Below, piece by piece: positions 47,612 to 55,281 of a stretch of DNA of 64,000 nt. Made by a program: the position numbers and the translations under genes. Each line of letters begins with the position of its first letter. Positions within the stretch are counted from its first letter, which is position 1. Below the pieces are notes generated by a model, which made no database searches, was not told the DNA's origin, and was given only the letters and a program-made list of their open reading frames with translations. Location of the stretch: the NCBI GenBank assembly GCA_963715045.1, contig CAVQRC010000001.1, forward strand, positions 1 to 64,000. The letters are read 5' to 3'. The DNA is from CAVQRC01 sp963715045 (GTDB lineage Bacteria > Planctomycetota > Planctomycetia > Pirellulales > Lacipirellulaceae).

Positions 47612-49873
47612 TCAGGCGACGCCGGCTTGGAATTCCAGGTCGAACTCGGCAGCCCCCACGGTCACGATCCCCAGATGGCCGTCAACGGTCACAAGATCTC
47701 CGTCCTGGAGAATGTCGGCGGCGGCGTGCACACCGTTGACGCACGGAATACCCAGCTCGCGCGCGATGATCGCTCCGTGAATCAGCATTCCGCCGCGACG
47801 TTCGACCACCGCGCTGGCCAGGAGTACCAGGTGGGTCATCGTGGGCTGGATCGCATCGCATACGAGCACCTCACCCGGTTGGAACTTGCCGAGATCGTCT
47901 CGGCCCCGGATACAACGCACGCTGGCCGTGGCGATCCCGGGCGACGCAGGTTGTCCGATCAACTGCCGCGGTGACTCTCCGGCGATCGCGGCCGGTGTGG
48001 TTTCAAGCTCCGGCTGCGTTGGCGTCTCGATCTTCAGTGCTTCCGGCGACGGCTCGCGAAGTCGAGAAATCAATGCCGCGGCGTGCGACGGGTCGGGGCG
48101 TCCGTCACCACTCAGTTGTCCCGAAGCCCGGAGCCTGCACGCGGCCACTTCCAGACCTCTCAGGAGCTGGCTCTCCAGCCGAGCCACAAGCAAATTGTCG
48201 TCATCGCGGAGCTTCCAGCTGACGCGGCCCGTTTCGATGACATCCAGGGCCTCAGCATGGCGATCGGATCCTACTGCCCTCAGCAGGCGGTCTTCCAGGT
48301 CCGCAGCCGAAACCGCCTCGTTTGTTTTGCCTTGAGCGTGGGTGCCGGATCGCGAAAGCTGCATCAGGTTGCTCAGCAGAGCTTCGACCTGGTCGTGCAG
48401 ACGTTCGCCGTCGTAGGCGATGTCCAGAAACCGCTCGCAGAGGTCGTCGAATGCGGCGATGAAACCCGCCGCCCCGTCAGCGCTTCGCCGTAGCTCTTCC
48501 CGGAATAAGGGCCCTGCGAGACTCCCTCGATGAACGTTGAGAAGTCCGTCGATCGCCTCACGCAGTTCGTCGTCGGCTGCGAGTTCTCCAGCCAGCTCCT
48601 TAATCGCCGAGTTCCGCCGGGCGGCCAGCAACGGTTGGTCGCGGAGCAGCCCGACGAATTCATAGGGATCTTCCGGCTGAACGGCGTCGTTGTAATACGT
48701 CGCCAGACGACGTACTCCGTGCGCGAAAGGAATGAACTCATCCCAGTAAATCTTCTTCCACGCAGTGACTGTAGCCACGCGTTTCTCGATCGCGTTTGCA
48801 AGCTCGTGATCGTCGTAATGCTCGAGGGGCTCGGCGGCGAGCGAGTCTCCTTCTGCAGTCAACCGCGGAATCAACTCATCGGCGACCCGCCTTCGCAAGG
48901 TCTTCAGGCGGGCGTCGCCAGGTCGCAACGTGAGGTACCAGGCCCGCTGGGTGTCCGCGTCTGGCTTCGCGGTCGTAATGGGACGCGCCTGCAGCACCGT
49001 GAAGGCAGTCGAACGCCCGGTCCATTCCATGTCGGGTGACCACTGCAGCAATCGCTCGACGGCGAGTAACGAATCCAGAACGCACTCCAGATCGCTGGCT
49101 GACAGTAGCGGCGGAGCATCGTCCGAGTCGTCCCGGCGGCCGGGCCGCCAGGTGATCACGCGGCGCGTATCCCGATTGATTTCCCAGCGGTCAGGATCGA
49201 TCAGGCCGTCGACCAGCAATCGGCAGGGGCCCGGTACCGACTCGATCATCGCGTGGTTCTTGTCCAAGTCGCGGGGATCCCTTGCGAAAGCGACTCCTGA
49301 GCGATCGGCATCGACCATCGCCTGGATCAGCACCGCCATCCGACTCCGCGCCGGATCGAGGCCCAGTTCGGTACGATACAGCAGTGCGGCATCGGACCAT
49401 AACGAAGCCCACACGATCCGCACGGCGTGCTCGACGGCCTCGTTGCCGCAGACACCAACGGCCGATTCATGCAGGCCGGCGAAACTCCGATCGGCAGAGT
49501 CTTCGCCGATCGCCGAGGAGCGAACAGCCACCGGAGCCTCGAGCCCCGCCAGCCCCGACGCAATCGTTTCGGCCAGTTGAGCAGACAACGGCTCCGCGAG
49601 GAACGTCGATCGAATTCGCAAAGCCGCGTCCCAGATCTCTTCCCACCGCATTTCATCCAGCGACTTGCGACCGAGTTCCATCTGGATCGCGGCCGTGATT
49701 TTCTGTTCGCTGACGAACGCTTCGTACGCCCAGGTCGTCAGGCAGAATCCCGGCGGCACGTTGAAGCCGGCGCGGGCGAGTTGACCCAGTTTGGCCGCCT
49801 TCCCTCCGACGATCGGTTCGTCCGCGGCCGTGACGTCGGCGAGCGGAATCAGGAGAGGTCGGTGGGAATCCAC
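47612..49873 (-). CDS. Phosphoenolpyruvate synthase-like protein (PEP/pyruvate-binding + PEP-utilizing mobile domain)
   Basis: 753 residues, intact. N-terminal ATP-grasp PEP/pyruvate-binding domain: VGGKAAKLGQLARAGFNVPP, APVAVRSSAIGEDSADRSFA, AVLIQAMVDADRSGVAF and FTVLQARPIT. A roughly 270-residue helical linker follows, then the phosphohistidine domain with H699 in the GGMLIHGAIIARELGIP block. This layout is that of PEP synthase and of antibiotic (rifampin) phosphotransferases, but the catalytic TIM barrel of PEP synthase is missing. So it is a two-domain phosphotransferase of uncertain acceptor. Its start overlaps the PNPOx gene by 25 bp. Confidence 0.87.
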   Translation of the reverse strand: MDSHRPLLIPLADVTAADEPIVGGKAAKLGQLARAGFNVPPGFCLTTWAYEAFVSEQKITAAIQMELGRKSLDEMRWEEIWDAALRIRSTFLAEPLSAQLAETIASGLAGLEAPVAVRSSAIGEDSADRSFAGLHESAVGVCGNEAVEHAVRIVWASLWSDAALLYRTELGLDPARSRMAVLIQAMVDADRSGVAFARDPRDLDKNHAMIESVPGPCRLLVDGLIDPDRWEINRDTRRVITWRPGRRDDSDDAPPLLSASDLECVLDSLLAVERLLQWSPDMEWTGRSTAFTVLQARPITTAKPDADTQRAWYLTLRPGDARLKTLRRRVADELIPRLTAEGDSLAAEPLEHYDDHELANAIEKRVATVTAWKKIYWDEFIPFAHGVRRLATYYNDAVQPEDPYEFVGLLRDQPLLAARRNSAIKELAGELAADDELREAIDGLLNVHRGSLAGPLFREELRRSADGAAGFIAAFDDLCERFLDIAYDGERLHDQVEALLSNLMQLSRSGTHAQGKTNEAVSAADLEDRLLRAVGSDRHAEALDVIETGRVSWKLRDDDNLLVARLESQLLRGLEVAACRLRASGQLSGDGRPDPSHAAALISRLREPSPEALKIETPTQPELETTPAAIAGESPRQLIGQPASPGIATASVRCIRGRDDLGKFQPGEVLVCDAIQPTMTHLVLLASAVVERRGGMLIHGAIIARELGIPCVNGVHAAADILQDGDLVTVDGHLGIVTVGAAEFDLEFQAGVA

Positions 49874-50361
49874 TGGCGAACCTCCTGAAAACGTACGACA
49901 TGTAAGAAACGCACCACGTCGATGCGAAACAGGGCGCAGGACGGGGCCTGGATGAAGGACTTCAAATAAGCGTGCCGCGATGCCAACCGATCGGCCCAGT
50001 GATCAAATTCCTTACCTCGACCGATCAGGGAACAACGCCCGGTTGCCGTCACGGCTGCGACATCCATCACCGAGTCGGTATGGTCGGGTCGATTATCGAT
50101 CACCAACGCCACCCGATCACACTCCTGCAGGAGCCGATACTTGCGCGTGGCGATCGGTGTCGCAAACGTTGCGTGGCAGAGGTCGTCAGAGAAGGCGTAT
50201 GCCACCAAGGCCCCGTAGGGCTGGCCACTTCCCTGCACGCAGAGAACCGCGTAGTCCTGCATGGTTACCAGATGTCGAATCTCCCCGCGCAGCGTCGCGT
50301 CCGAAGACGGAAGAGGGGTATTCGCCTGATCGCGATCCATGCCGCGTTCGTCGTCGCTCAT
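49849..50361 (-). CDS. Pyridoxamine 5'-phosphate oxidase-family (FMN-binding split barrel) protein
   Basis: 170 residues. Split-barrel features: LRGEIRHLVTMQDYAVLCVQ, GQPYGALVAYAFSDDLCHAT, FATPIATRKYRLLQECDRVA and SVMDVAAVTATGRCSLI. Likely binds FMN or a related cofactor; the family also includes haem- and F420-binding members. Translationally coupled to the PEP-synthase-like gene by a 25-bp overlap. Start at 50361; an internal Met at 50340 is possible. Confidence 0.85.
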   Translation of the reverse strand: MSDDERGMDRDQANTPLPSSDATLRGEIRHLVTMQDYAVLCVQGSGQPYGALVAYAFSDDLCHATFATPIATRKYRLLQECDRVALVIDNRPDHTDSVMDVAAVTATGRCSLIGRGKEFDHWADRLASRHAYLKSFIQAPSCALFRIDVVRFLHVVRFQEVRQWIPTDLS

Positions 50362-50545
50362 CCGGAAACTCTTGTCGATCCGATCTTCCGCCTCTGCCGT
50401 CCGCCGACGATCTCGATCTCGCGGAGGAGCCTGCCCTGGGCAAATCGTGACCGGAAGTATTGCAACCCGCGGTTGTCGCCGTGAATTGGCAGCTACAATC
50501 TAACATGCTGGACCGTAGTCGAGTTTTCTGTTTTGGGGAGGCTTC

Positions 50546-51073
50546 ATGCCACGCGTAACGATTGTTTTTGCCGTGCTGCTGATTGTGCTAGGTGTCGTCG
50601 GGTATACGGGCGAACCCACTGCGGCGACTCGGGACGAGCCTGACTCCACAGCGCCTGACTCCACAGCGGCTGACTCCACAGCGGCTGACTCCACAGCGGC
50701 TGAGGTCGCAGCGGCATCATCGCCGCCCGACGCTGAGGCAGGTATGGCCCCGAAACGCTCGATCACGGCCCTGATCCCCGCTTTCGCGGGTGGCCTGCTG
50801 TTGATGTTCGGAGGCCTGGCCCTCAACGAGAATTGGCGGAAGCACGCCATGCACGGGGCAGTACTGGTCGGGTTGTTGGGAACGCTGGCGGCAGGAGGGC
50901 GAGGGGCCGGGGGGCTCATGAAGTGGATCTCAGGCGACGCTACAGTAAATACCCGCAGCTTGTTTTTTGTCTGTGCGATGGCAGTTCTGTGCGGCGTGTT
51001 TGTGATTCTCTGCGTCAACTCATTCATCCAGGCACGTAAGCGTCGAACTACCGCCGCAGCCGGAGCGAACTGA
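50546..51073 (+). CDS. Small membrane protein with DSTAA tandem repeat
   Basis: 175 residues of unknown function. N-terminal hydrophobic segment (VTIVFAVLLIVLGVVGY), then a periplasmic or surface stretch built from five-residue units (PDSTA, PDSTA, ADSTA, ADSTA, ADSTA), coded by near-perfect 15-bp repeats at 50638-50704. Three further membrane segments: ALIPAFAGGLLLMFGGLAL, HGAVLVGLLGTLAAGG and LFFVCAMAVLCGVFVILCV. The C-terminal part resembles small integral membrane proteins common in planctomycetes. GGGGAGG precedes ATG 50546. Confidence 0.8.
   Translation: MPRVTIVFAVLLIVLGVVGYTGEPTAATRDEPDSTAPDSTAADSTAADSTAAEVAAASSPPDAEAGMAPKRSITALIPAFAGGLLLMFGGLALNENWRKHAMHGAVLVGLLGTLAAGGRGAGGLMKWISGDATVNTRSLFFVCAMAVLCGVFVILCVNSFIQARKRRTTAAAGAN
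50638..50704 (+). repeat. 15-bp in-frame tandem repeat
   Basis: Unit CTGACTCCACAGCGG (with a CC variant first) repeats four to five times inside the membrane-protein gene. Copy number can change without breaking the frame. Confidence 0.85.
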
Positions 51074-51294
51074 GCAAGACTGCGGCTCCTCTGATATAAC
51101 TCGAGCGAGGCGATTGCCCGCGAACCCCGGGTCTTCACGCTTCAGGAAAAGGAACTGCCCCCGCGTTCTTTGCTGATTCGTGGATAGCGACAAGGCGATC
51201 TCGCAGGGGCTGGCGTGGCGTCCGCCTGGGCGGGCAGTTCCCGCGCACGCCGTCTGGCCCTGGCAGTTGTGCGGTCAGCAAGGAAATCCGCGAT

Positions 51295-52242
51295 TCAGCC
51301 GCGATTCGTCAGGAAAATTCCTGCTGCCACGCACAGACCGGCCACGATCAGCCACGGGGAGAGGGGATCGTCGCGGAGGACCGCGGCGAACAACAAACCT
51401 GCCAGCGGGGTAATGAAGCTGAATACGGCAATCCTGGATGCCGAGTGGCGGACCAACAACATCGTCTGCAATACGAAACAAACGGTCCCGACCACGATCG
51501 CCTGATACAACAGGCCCAGCACGACCGGCATGGTCCAGTTCGCCCGCTCCAGGACGCCCGATTCACCGACGCTCCAACTCGAGATGGCGAACATCACGGC
51601 CGCGACGAAGTGTTGCCAGAACACCAGTACCACCGGATCCACATTTCTTACGGCGCGCTTGACGGTTACTACGCGTACTGCCAGTAGGAACGAGCTCGCG
51701 ATCAGGATCAGGTCGCCCAGCAGCGTCGGCTGATCGGATGCCGCATTGGGGATCCGCGAACTCCCGGCACGACCGGTCGTCGCGACGGTCAGCAGCAGCC
51801 CAGCCATCGCCAGGGCGACTCCCACGCCCGTCAAGGCCGTGATGCGACTGGTGCGGGTCACGAAGTGCTCGATCAGAATCACGTGCAGGATAAAGACGTT
51901 GATCAAGATCACGCCGTGGGACGAGTTCGAATACTCGACCCCGTAGTTGAACGTCGCGATCTGGCTCCAGAGCAACGTCGCCAGCGCGAGCACGCCTGCC
52001 GCCGCCGGGCGGCTCAGACGGAGACTCTTGCCCGCCACCAGGCACCACGGGAACAGGCACAGGGCGGCCAGCCCGAACCGCATCGCGGCCACGGCAATCG
52101 GTGGTAGACGTTCGACCGAGAATTTCACCGCGACCGCCGTACCGCCCCATAACACGGCCATCGCGACGGCCAGCAATACCGCCGTGGCCGATAGCCGGGT
52201 ACTACGAGTTTCAGGCCCGCGACGAACCGTTGATGCAGCCAA
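51295..52242 (-). CDS. EamA/DMT family transporter
   Basis: 315 residues with ten hydrophobic segments, arranged as two EamA halves. The first is LLAVAMAVLWGGTAVAVKFS, then AVAAMRFGLAALCLFPW and HGVILINVFILHVILIEHFV. The second has LLGDLILIASSFLLAVRVV, VVLGLLYQAIVVGTVCFVLQ and SRIAVFSFITPLAGLLFAA. Drug/metabolite exporter superfamily; substrate unknown. The frame opens with TTG at 52242 and no ATG precedes the first helix, so a TTG start is assumed. Confidence 0.88.
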   Translation of the reverse strand: MAASTVRRGPETRSTRLSATAVLLAVAMAVLWGGTAVAVKFSVERLPPIAVAAMRFGLAALCLFPWCLVAGKSLRLSRPAAAGVLALATLLWSQIATFNYGVEYSNSSHGVILINVFILHVILIEHFVTRTSRITALTGVGVALAMAGLLLTVATTGRAGSSRIPNAASDQPTLLGDLILIASSFLLAVRVVTVKRAVRNVDPVVLVFWQHFVAAVMFAISSWSVGESGVLERANWTMPVVLGLLYQAIVVGTVCFVLQTMLLVRHSASRIAVFSFITPLAGLLFAAVLRDDPLSPWLIVAGLCVAAGIFLTNRG

Positions 52243-52314
52243 TGTGAATCCAGGCCGGACGGGGGAGAGATACGGTGGTGCCTGCAGTGGATCTTAAAGG
52301 CACGAACGATGAGT

Positions 52315-54690
52315 CTATTCCTGCTTCAACAGCCAGATCTCAGCCACGTGCGAGTGTTCCCGCCAGTTGAGATGGGACTCGTCGATCGGGTCGAACGTGA
52401 TCCGGAGTTGACCGTCGGCGGTCGCTTCCGCAGGCACGAGAAACTCTTTGAAATGGCCGATCTGTTTGGAATAGCTGGTCGGCGATAAACGTACGCCGTC
52501 GGCACGAATCCGAGCGTCACCCTGACCTGTGAGTCGCACGCGGTATTCCGCCTGCGGGTCGAGCCCATCGTAGGAGATCCCGACCGGCCGACTCATGTGG
52601 TGCAGCCACGCCAGCCGCCGCCGACTTCTTCCTTCTGCGACCCATTCGTGGCCGGGATTGTCGTGCCGCCGCATTTCGGGATCCGTATTTGCCATCTCGC
52701 CGCGGATCACATGCGGCGACTTGCCGACGTGTCCCACGTCATCGTAGAAACTGCCCGGGCCGGGGCGGTTCCAGCTGCGAATCCGCTCGAGCGCGGCCAA
52801 TTTTTCCAGTTCAGTAGACAGTCCGCGGATCCTCGCGAATTCATCCTCGAGCCACCACCGGTCGTTGAGTGGCCGGTCGATGAAGTCCACCATGCACCCT
52901 CGCTCGGCGCCGCTGCCGTGATAACGCTCGACGCTCGTCTGGTAGCCAATCGCGTGGAACGCGGCGTCGGCCAGTTCGAAGATCCGTGCCCGCCACTGCA
53001 CATTTCGCGGCCTCGTTGCTGCACGCTGCAAAATACCCAGGGCATTCTCCATGGCCACGCTGGAGCCCACTCGCGGCGCTTCATGCAGTTCTTCCATCGC
53101 GTCTCGTTCCAGTTCCGTTTCGTAGATCAATCGCTGGCGCGTGTAGGCATCGTAATAGGCCCGCAGGAGGTGGATCTGAAACCTCCAGTTGCTCAACAAC
53201 TTGGGATTCTGCTCTTCGAGCCGTTGCCACAAGGCAAGGACCCCGTCGACGCCCGCGTTGTGGGCCAGACTTCCGTGCCAATTGCTTTCCAGCCCGAGCA
53301 GTCCATCCGTGGCTGCCTCGGCCATGTGTTCTCCATAGAACAGCCGCGTGTATTGCCTCAGCATGTCGCGGAGGTCGTGATCCGTATCCCACCCGAGCAT
53401 GCACCACACGGCTTTGTTCACGTCGTCGTTGATGCCATCGGAGTAGCTGACGAAACCGTCCGTATGGGGTGCGTACAGGCGAAAGATCGACGCATAGGCG
53501 GCCGTACGAGGGTTGGTCGGTTCGCGCCCCAGCGTCAACGCGAACGCCGGATCCCACCAATTGACGGGAAACTGGCATTCGACGGTGTGCGTGATGTCGG
53601 GATACCAGGAGAGTCGGTAAGGGTCTGGCAATTGCAGTCGTGTCTCGCGGACGGAGAGTGCCGAAGTATCGGCCACGATCCCTCCGAACCAGCCGGGTTG
53701 CACGCGGGTCAGATAGTTCATGACGTAGTGGATTTCGGCCGCGTCGAAATCCTGCAGCGAGAGCCAGATCTTTGCCTGCGGGTGGTGCTGCTTCAGCCGC
53801 GGGGCGAGGTCTTCCAGGAACGGGATCACGAGTTCCGGCGGGTTCTCGCCGGGATCGCCGCCAGGAACGAACACCGCATCCAATCGCGTCGTCGTCTGAT
53901 AGAACGCCTCGTGCTGTGCAAGAGCCGCATTCCGCAGCGGCAGGTCATCGAGCGAAAACTCTACGGGCGTCCAGGCCCAATGGTCGATGTCGTAGCGGGC
54001 GCAGATCTCGCCGAGTTCCCGATTCATCTCGTCCCGCGAAAGCTTCATCAACGGGTTCGTGCGGGTGTCCTGGAAGGGAATGCTCTGGACGCAGTTCGCG
54101 CCGAACAGAATCAACTCGCGGATGTACTGGTCGAATTGCGCCGGTGTCCAGGCATCGTAAGTATTGGACCGCGGGCGATACCCCAATTCATGGCCGCGGA
54201 TCGAATATTGCGGGGCGGTGGCGATCGTAAACGTTGCATCGAGCGAGACGATTCCGGGCTGGCAACGAAGCTCTCTCAGTAGACGACCGACGCCGTACAT
54301 GGCCCCGCGTGCATCGGCACCGAGCACGAACACGGTCGGTGGTTCGCCGTCGACGATACGGATGGCGAAACCTTCTGGTCGCGCTGCGGTTTCGTCCGCC
54401 GCTGCTCTCGACGGCACGCGATGCGACCATGGCGCTGGACCGTCTCGGGTCGTGATTGCGATTACGGGCCTGTTGTCGGATGGCCAGCGATCGCGAATCG
54501 GCAGCGCGATGTCGGTGCGGCGGGTGATTTCTTCGCACAGGATCGTGGCTGCCATGATCTCGGCCGGATCACGCTCCCCCGGCCGCACAACCACGACCGC
54601 CCGGCTTAGATCCAGTTCGGCCTGCGTTACGGAGCACAGCATCATTCCGAGCCCCAAGCAGGTCAATCGGAGACACACGCGATTGACCAT
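52315..54690 (-). CDS. Secreted protein with GH67-N-like / alpha-glucuronidase-type architecture
   Basis: 791 residues, intact. The signal peptide (LRLTCLGLGMMLCSVTQA) favours ATG 54690, with AAGGCGG just upstream, over 54735. N-terminal domain typical of GH20/GH67 proteins: AATILCEEITRRTDIALPI and GADARGAMYGVGRLLRELR. A TIM-barrel-like region follows (QYSIRGHELGYRPRSNTYDA, NCVQSIPFQDT, DIDHWAWTPVEF, LDAVFVPGGDPGENPPELV). The C-terminal part holds FVSYSDGINDDVNKAVWCML. Probably a glycosidase of an undefined family; Glu and Asp residues in the barrel are candidates for catalysis but I cannot assign them. Confidence 0.75.
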   Translation of the reverse strand: MVNRVCLRLTCLGLGMMLCSVTQAELDLSRAVVVVRPGERDPAEIMAATILCEEITRRTDIALPIRDRWPSDNRPVIAITTRDGPAPWSHRVPSRAAADETAARPEGFAIRIVDGEPPTVFVLGADARGAMYGVGRLLRELRCQPGIVSLDATFTIATAPQYSIRGHELGYRPRSNTYDAWTPAQFDQYIRELILFGANCVQSIPFQDTRTNPLMKLSRDEMNRELGEICARYDIDHWAWTPVEFSLDDLPLRNAALAQHEAFYQTTTRLDAVFVPGGDPGENPPELVIPFLEDLAPRLKQHHPQAKIWLSLQDFDAAEIHYVMNYLTRVQPGWFGGIVADTSALSVRETRLQLPDPYRLSWYPDITHTVECQFPVNWWDPAFALTLGREPTNPRTAAYASIFRLYAPHTDGFVSYSDGINDDVNKAVWCMLGWDTDHDLRDMLRQYTRLFYGEHMAEAATDGLLGLESNWHGSLAHNAGVDGVLALWQRLEEQNPKLLSNWRFQIHLLRAYYDAYTRQRLIYETELERDAMEELHEAPRVGSSVAMENALGILQRAATRPRNVQWRARIFELADAAFHAIGYQTSVERYHGSGAERGCMVDFIDRPLNDRWWLEDEFARIRGLSTELEKLAALERIRSWNRPGPGSFYDDVGHVGKSPHVIRGEMANTDPEMRRHDNPGHEWVAEGRSRRRLAWLHHMSRPVGISYDGLDPQAEYRVRLTGQGDARIRADGVRLSPTSYSKQIGHFKEFLVPAEATADGQLRITFDPIDESHLNWREHSHVAEIWLLKQE

Positions 54691-54737
54691 TACCGCCTTC
54701 TCATCACACGTGGCCCAAGCTTGAGTCGGCGGCATAG

Positions 54738-55281
54738 TCAGTTCTCGGATACCGCGCCCGTCATGCGGATTCTATCGACCTGCCGCAACGCTCTACAAGC
54801 AACTACAGCGTTCCTCGCTTAACAGCTGATCCCAGAAGCGGCTTCAGCTACCGAATCCTCCGATCGCGGGACACGTTCAACGGGGTCGGGACGAGTTCGC
54901 AGAGGGCCCTGGTGGATTCGAGGTTCTTGCGTGGGACCGGGTCTCGAGCGCGGCTGCGCAAGGCGGCAAACGGCGGTTGTGGCTGTGGTGCGGGTCGGTG
55001 ATCCGCCCGTGCGACAGTTTGTCACTGACGTGGTCAAGCACCCGGGACATCCGGTAAACTGCCCCGCTGAGCGAGCGAACGAGGACACGACCAGCCGCTT
55101 CCTAACGACTCGGGCCTGCCAGACCGGAGAAGAATCTGAGGCCCAACGCATTCAGCGAGTGGTTGGCCCGGTTGTCCTGGTCAAGAATGACGCGGGACTC
55201 GACAGCGGCGTCGTGTTAGGGGACACCCTCGTGGTCACCAACTGCTTCTCGCAATTCCCTCTGTAGCGAGGTCGATAGCCT
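54738..55281. other. Divergent 540-bp intergenic region
   Basis: Holds the 75-nt element at 54823-54897. The open frame 54931-55266 ends with SGVVLGDTLVVTNCF, faintly like the start of a trypsin-like domain, but it is too short to support. Promoters for both flanking genes should lie here. Confidence 0.4.
54823..54897 (-). repeat. 75-nt palindromic element upstream of the GH67-N-like gene
   Basis: On the minus strand GTTGAACGTGTCCCGCGATC, GGATTCGGTAGCTGAAGC and TTCTGGGATCAG fall at family offsets with no gaps. Open in the family phase (PVERVPRSEDSVAEAASGIS). Same orientation as the gene that starts at 54690. The first 12 nt are diverged. Confidence 0.7.

Noticed and set aside
54931..55266. 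Open frame ending in SGVVLGDTLVVTNCF, faintly like a trypsin-like protease start
   Set aside because: Too short for the domain, no catalytic residues seen, Arg/Pro-rich first half, and no convincing ribosome-binding site.
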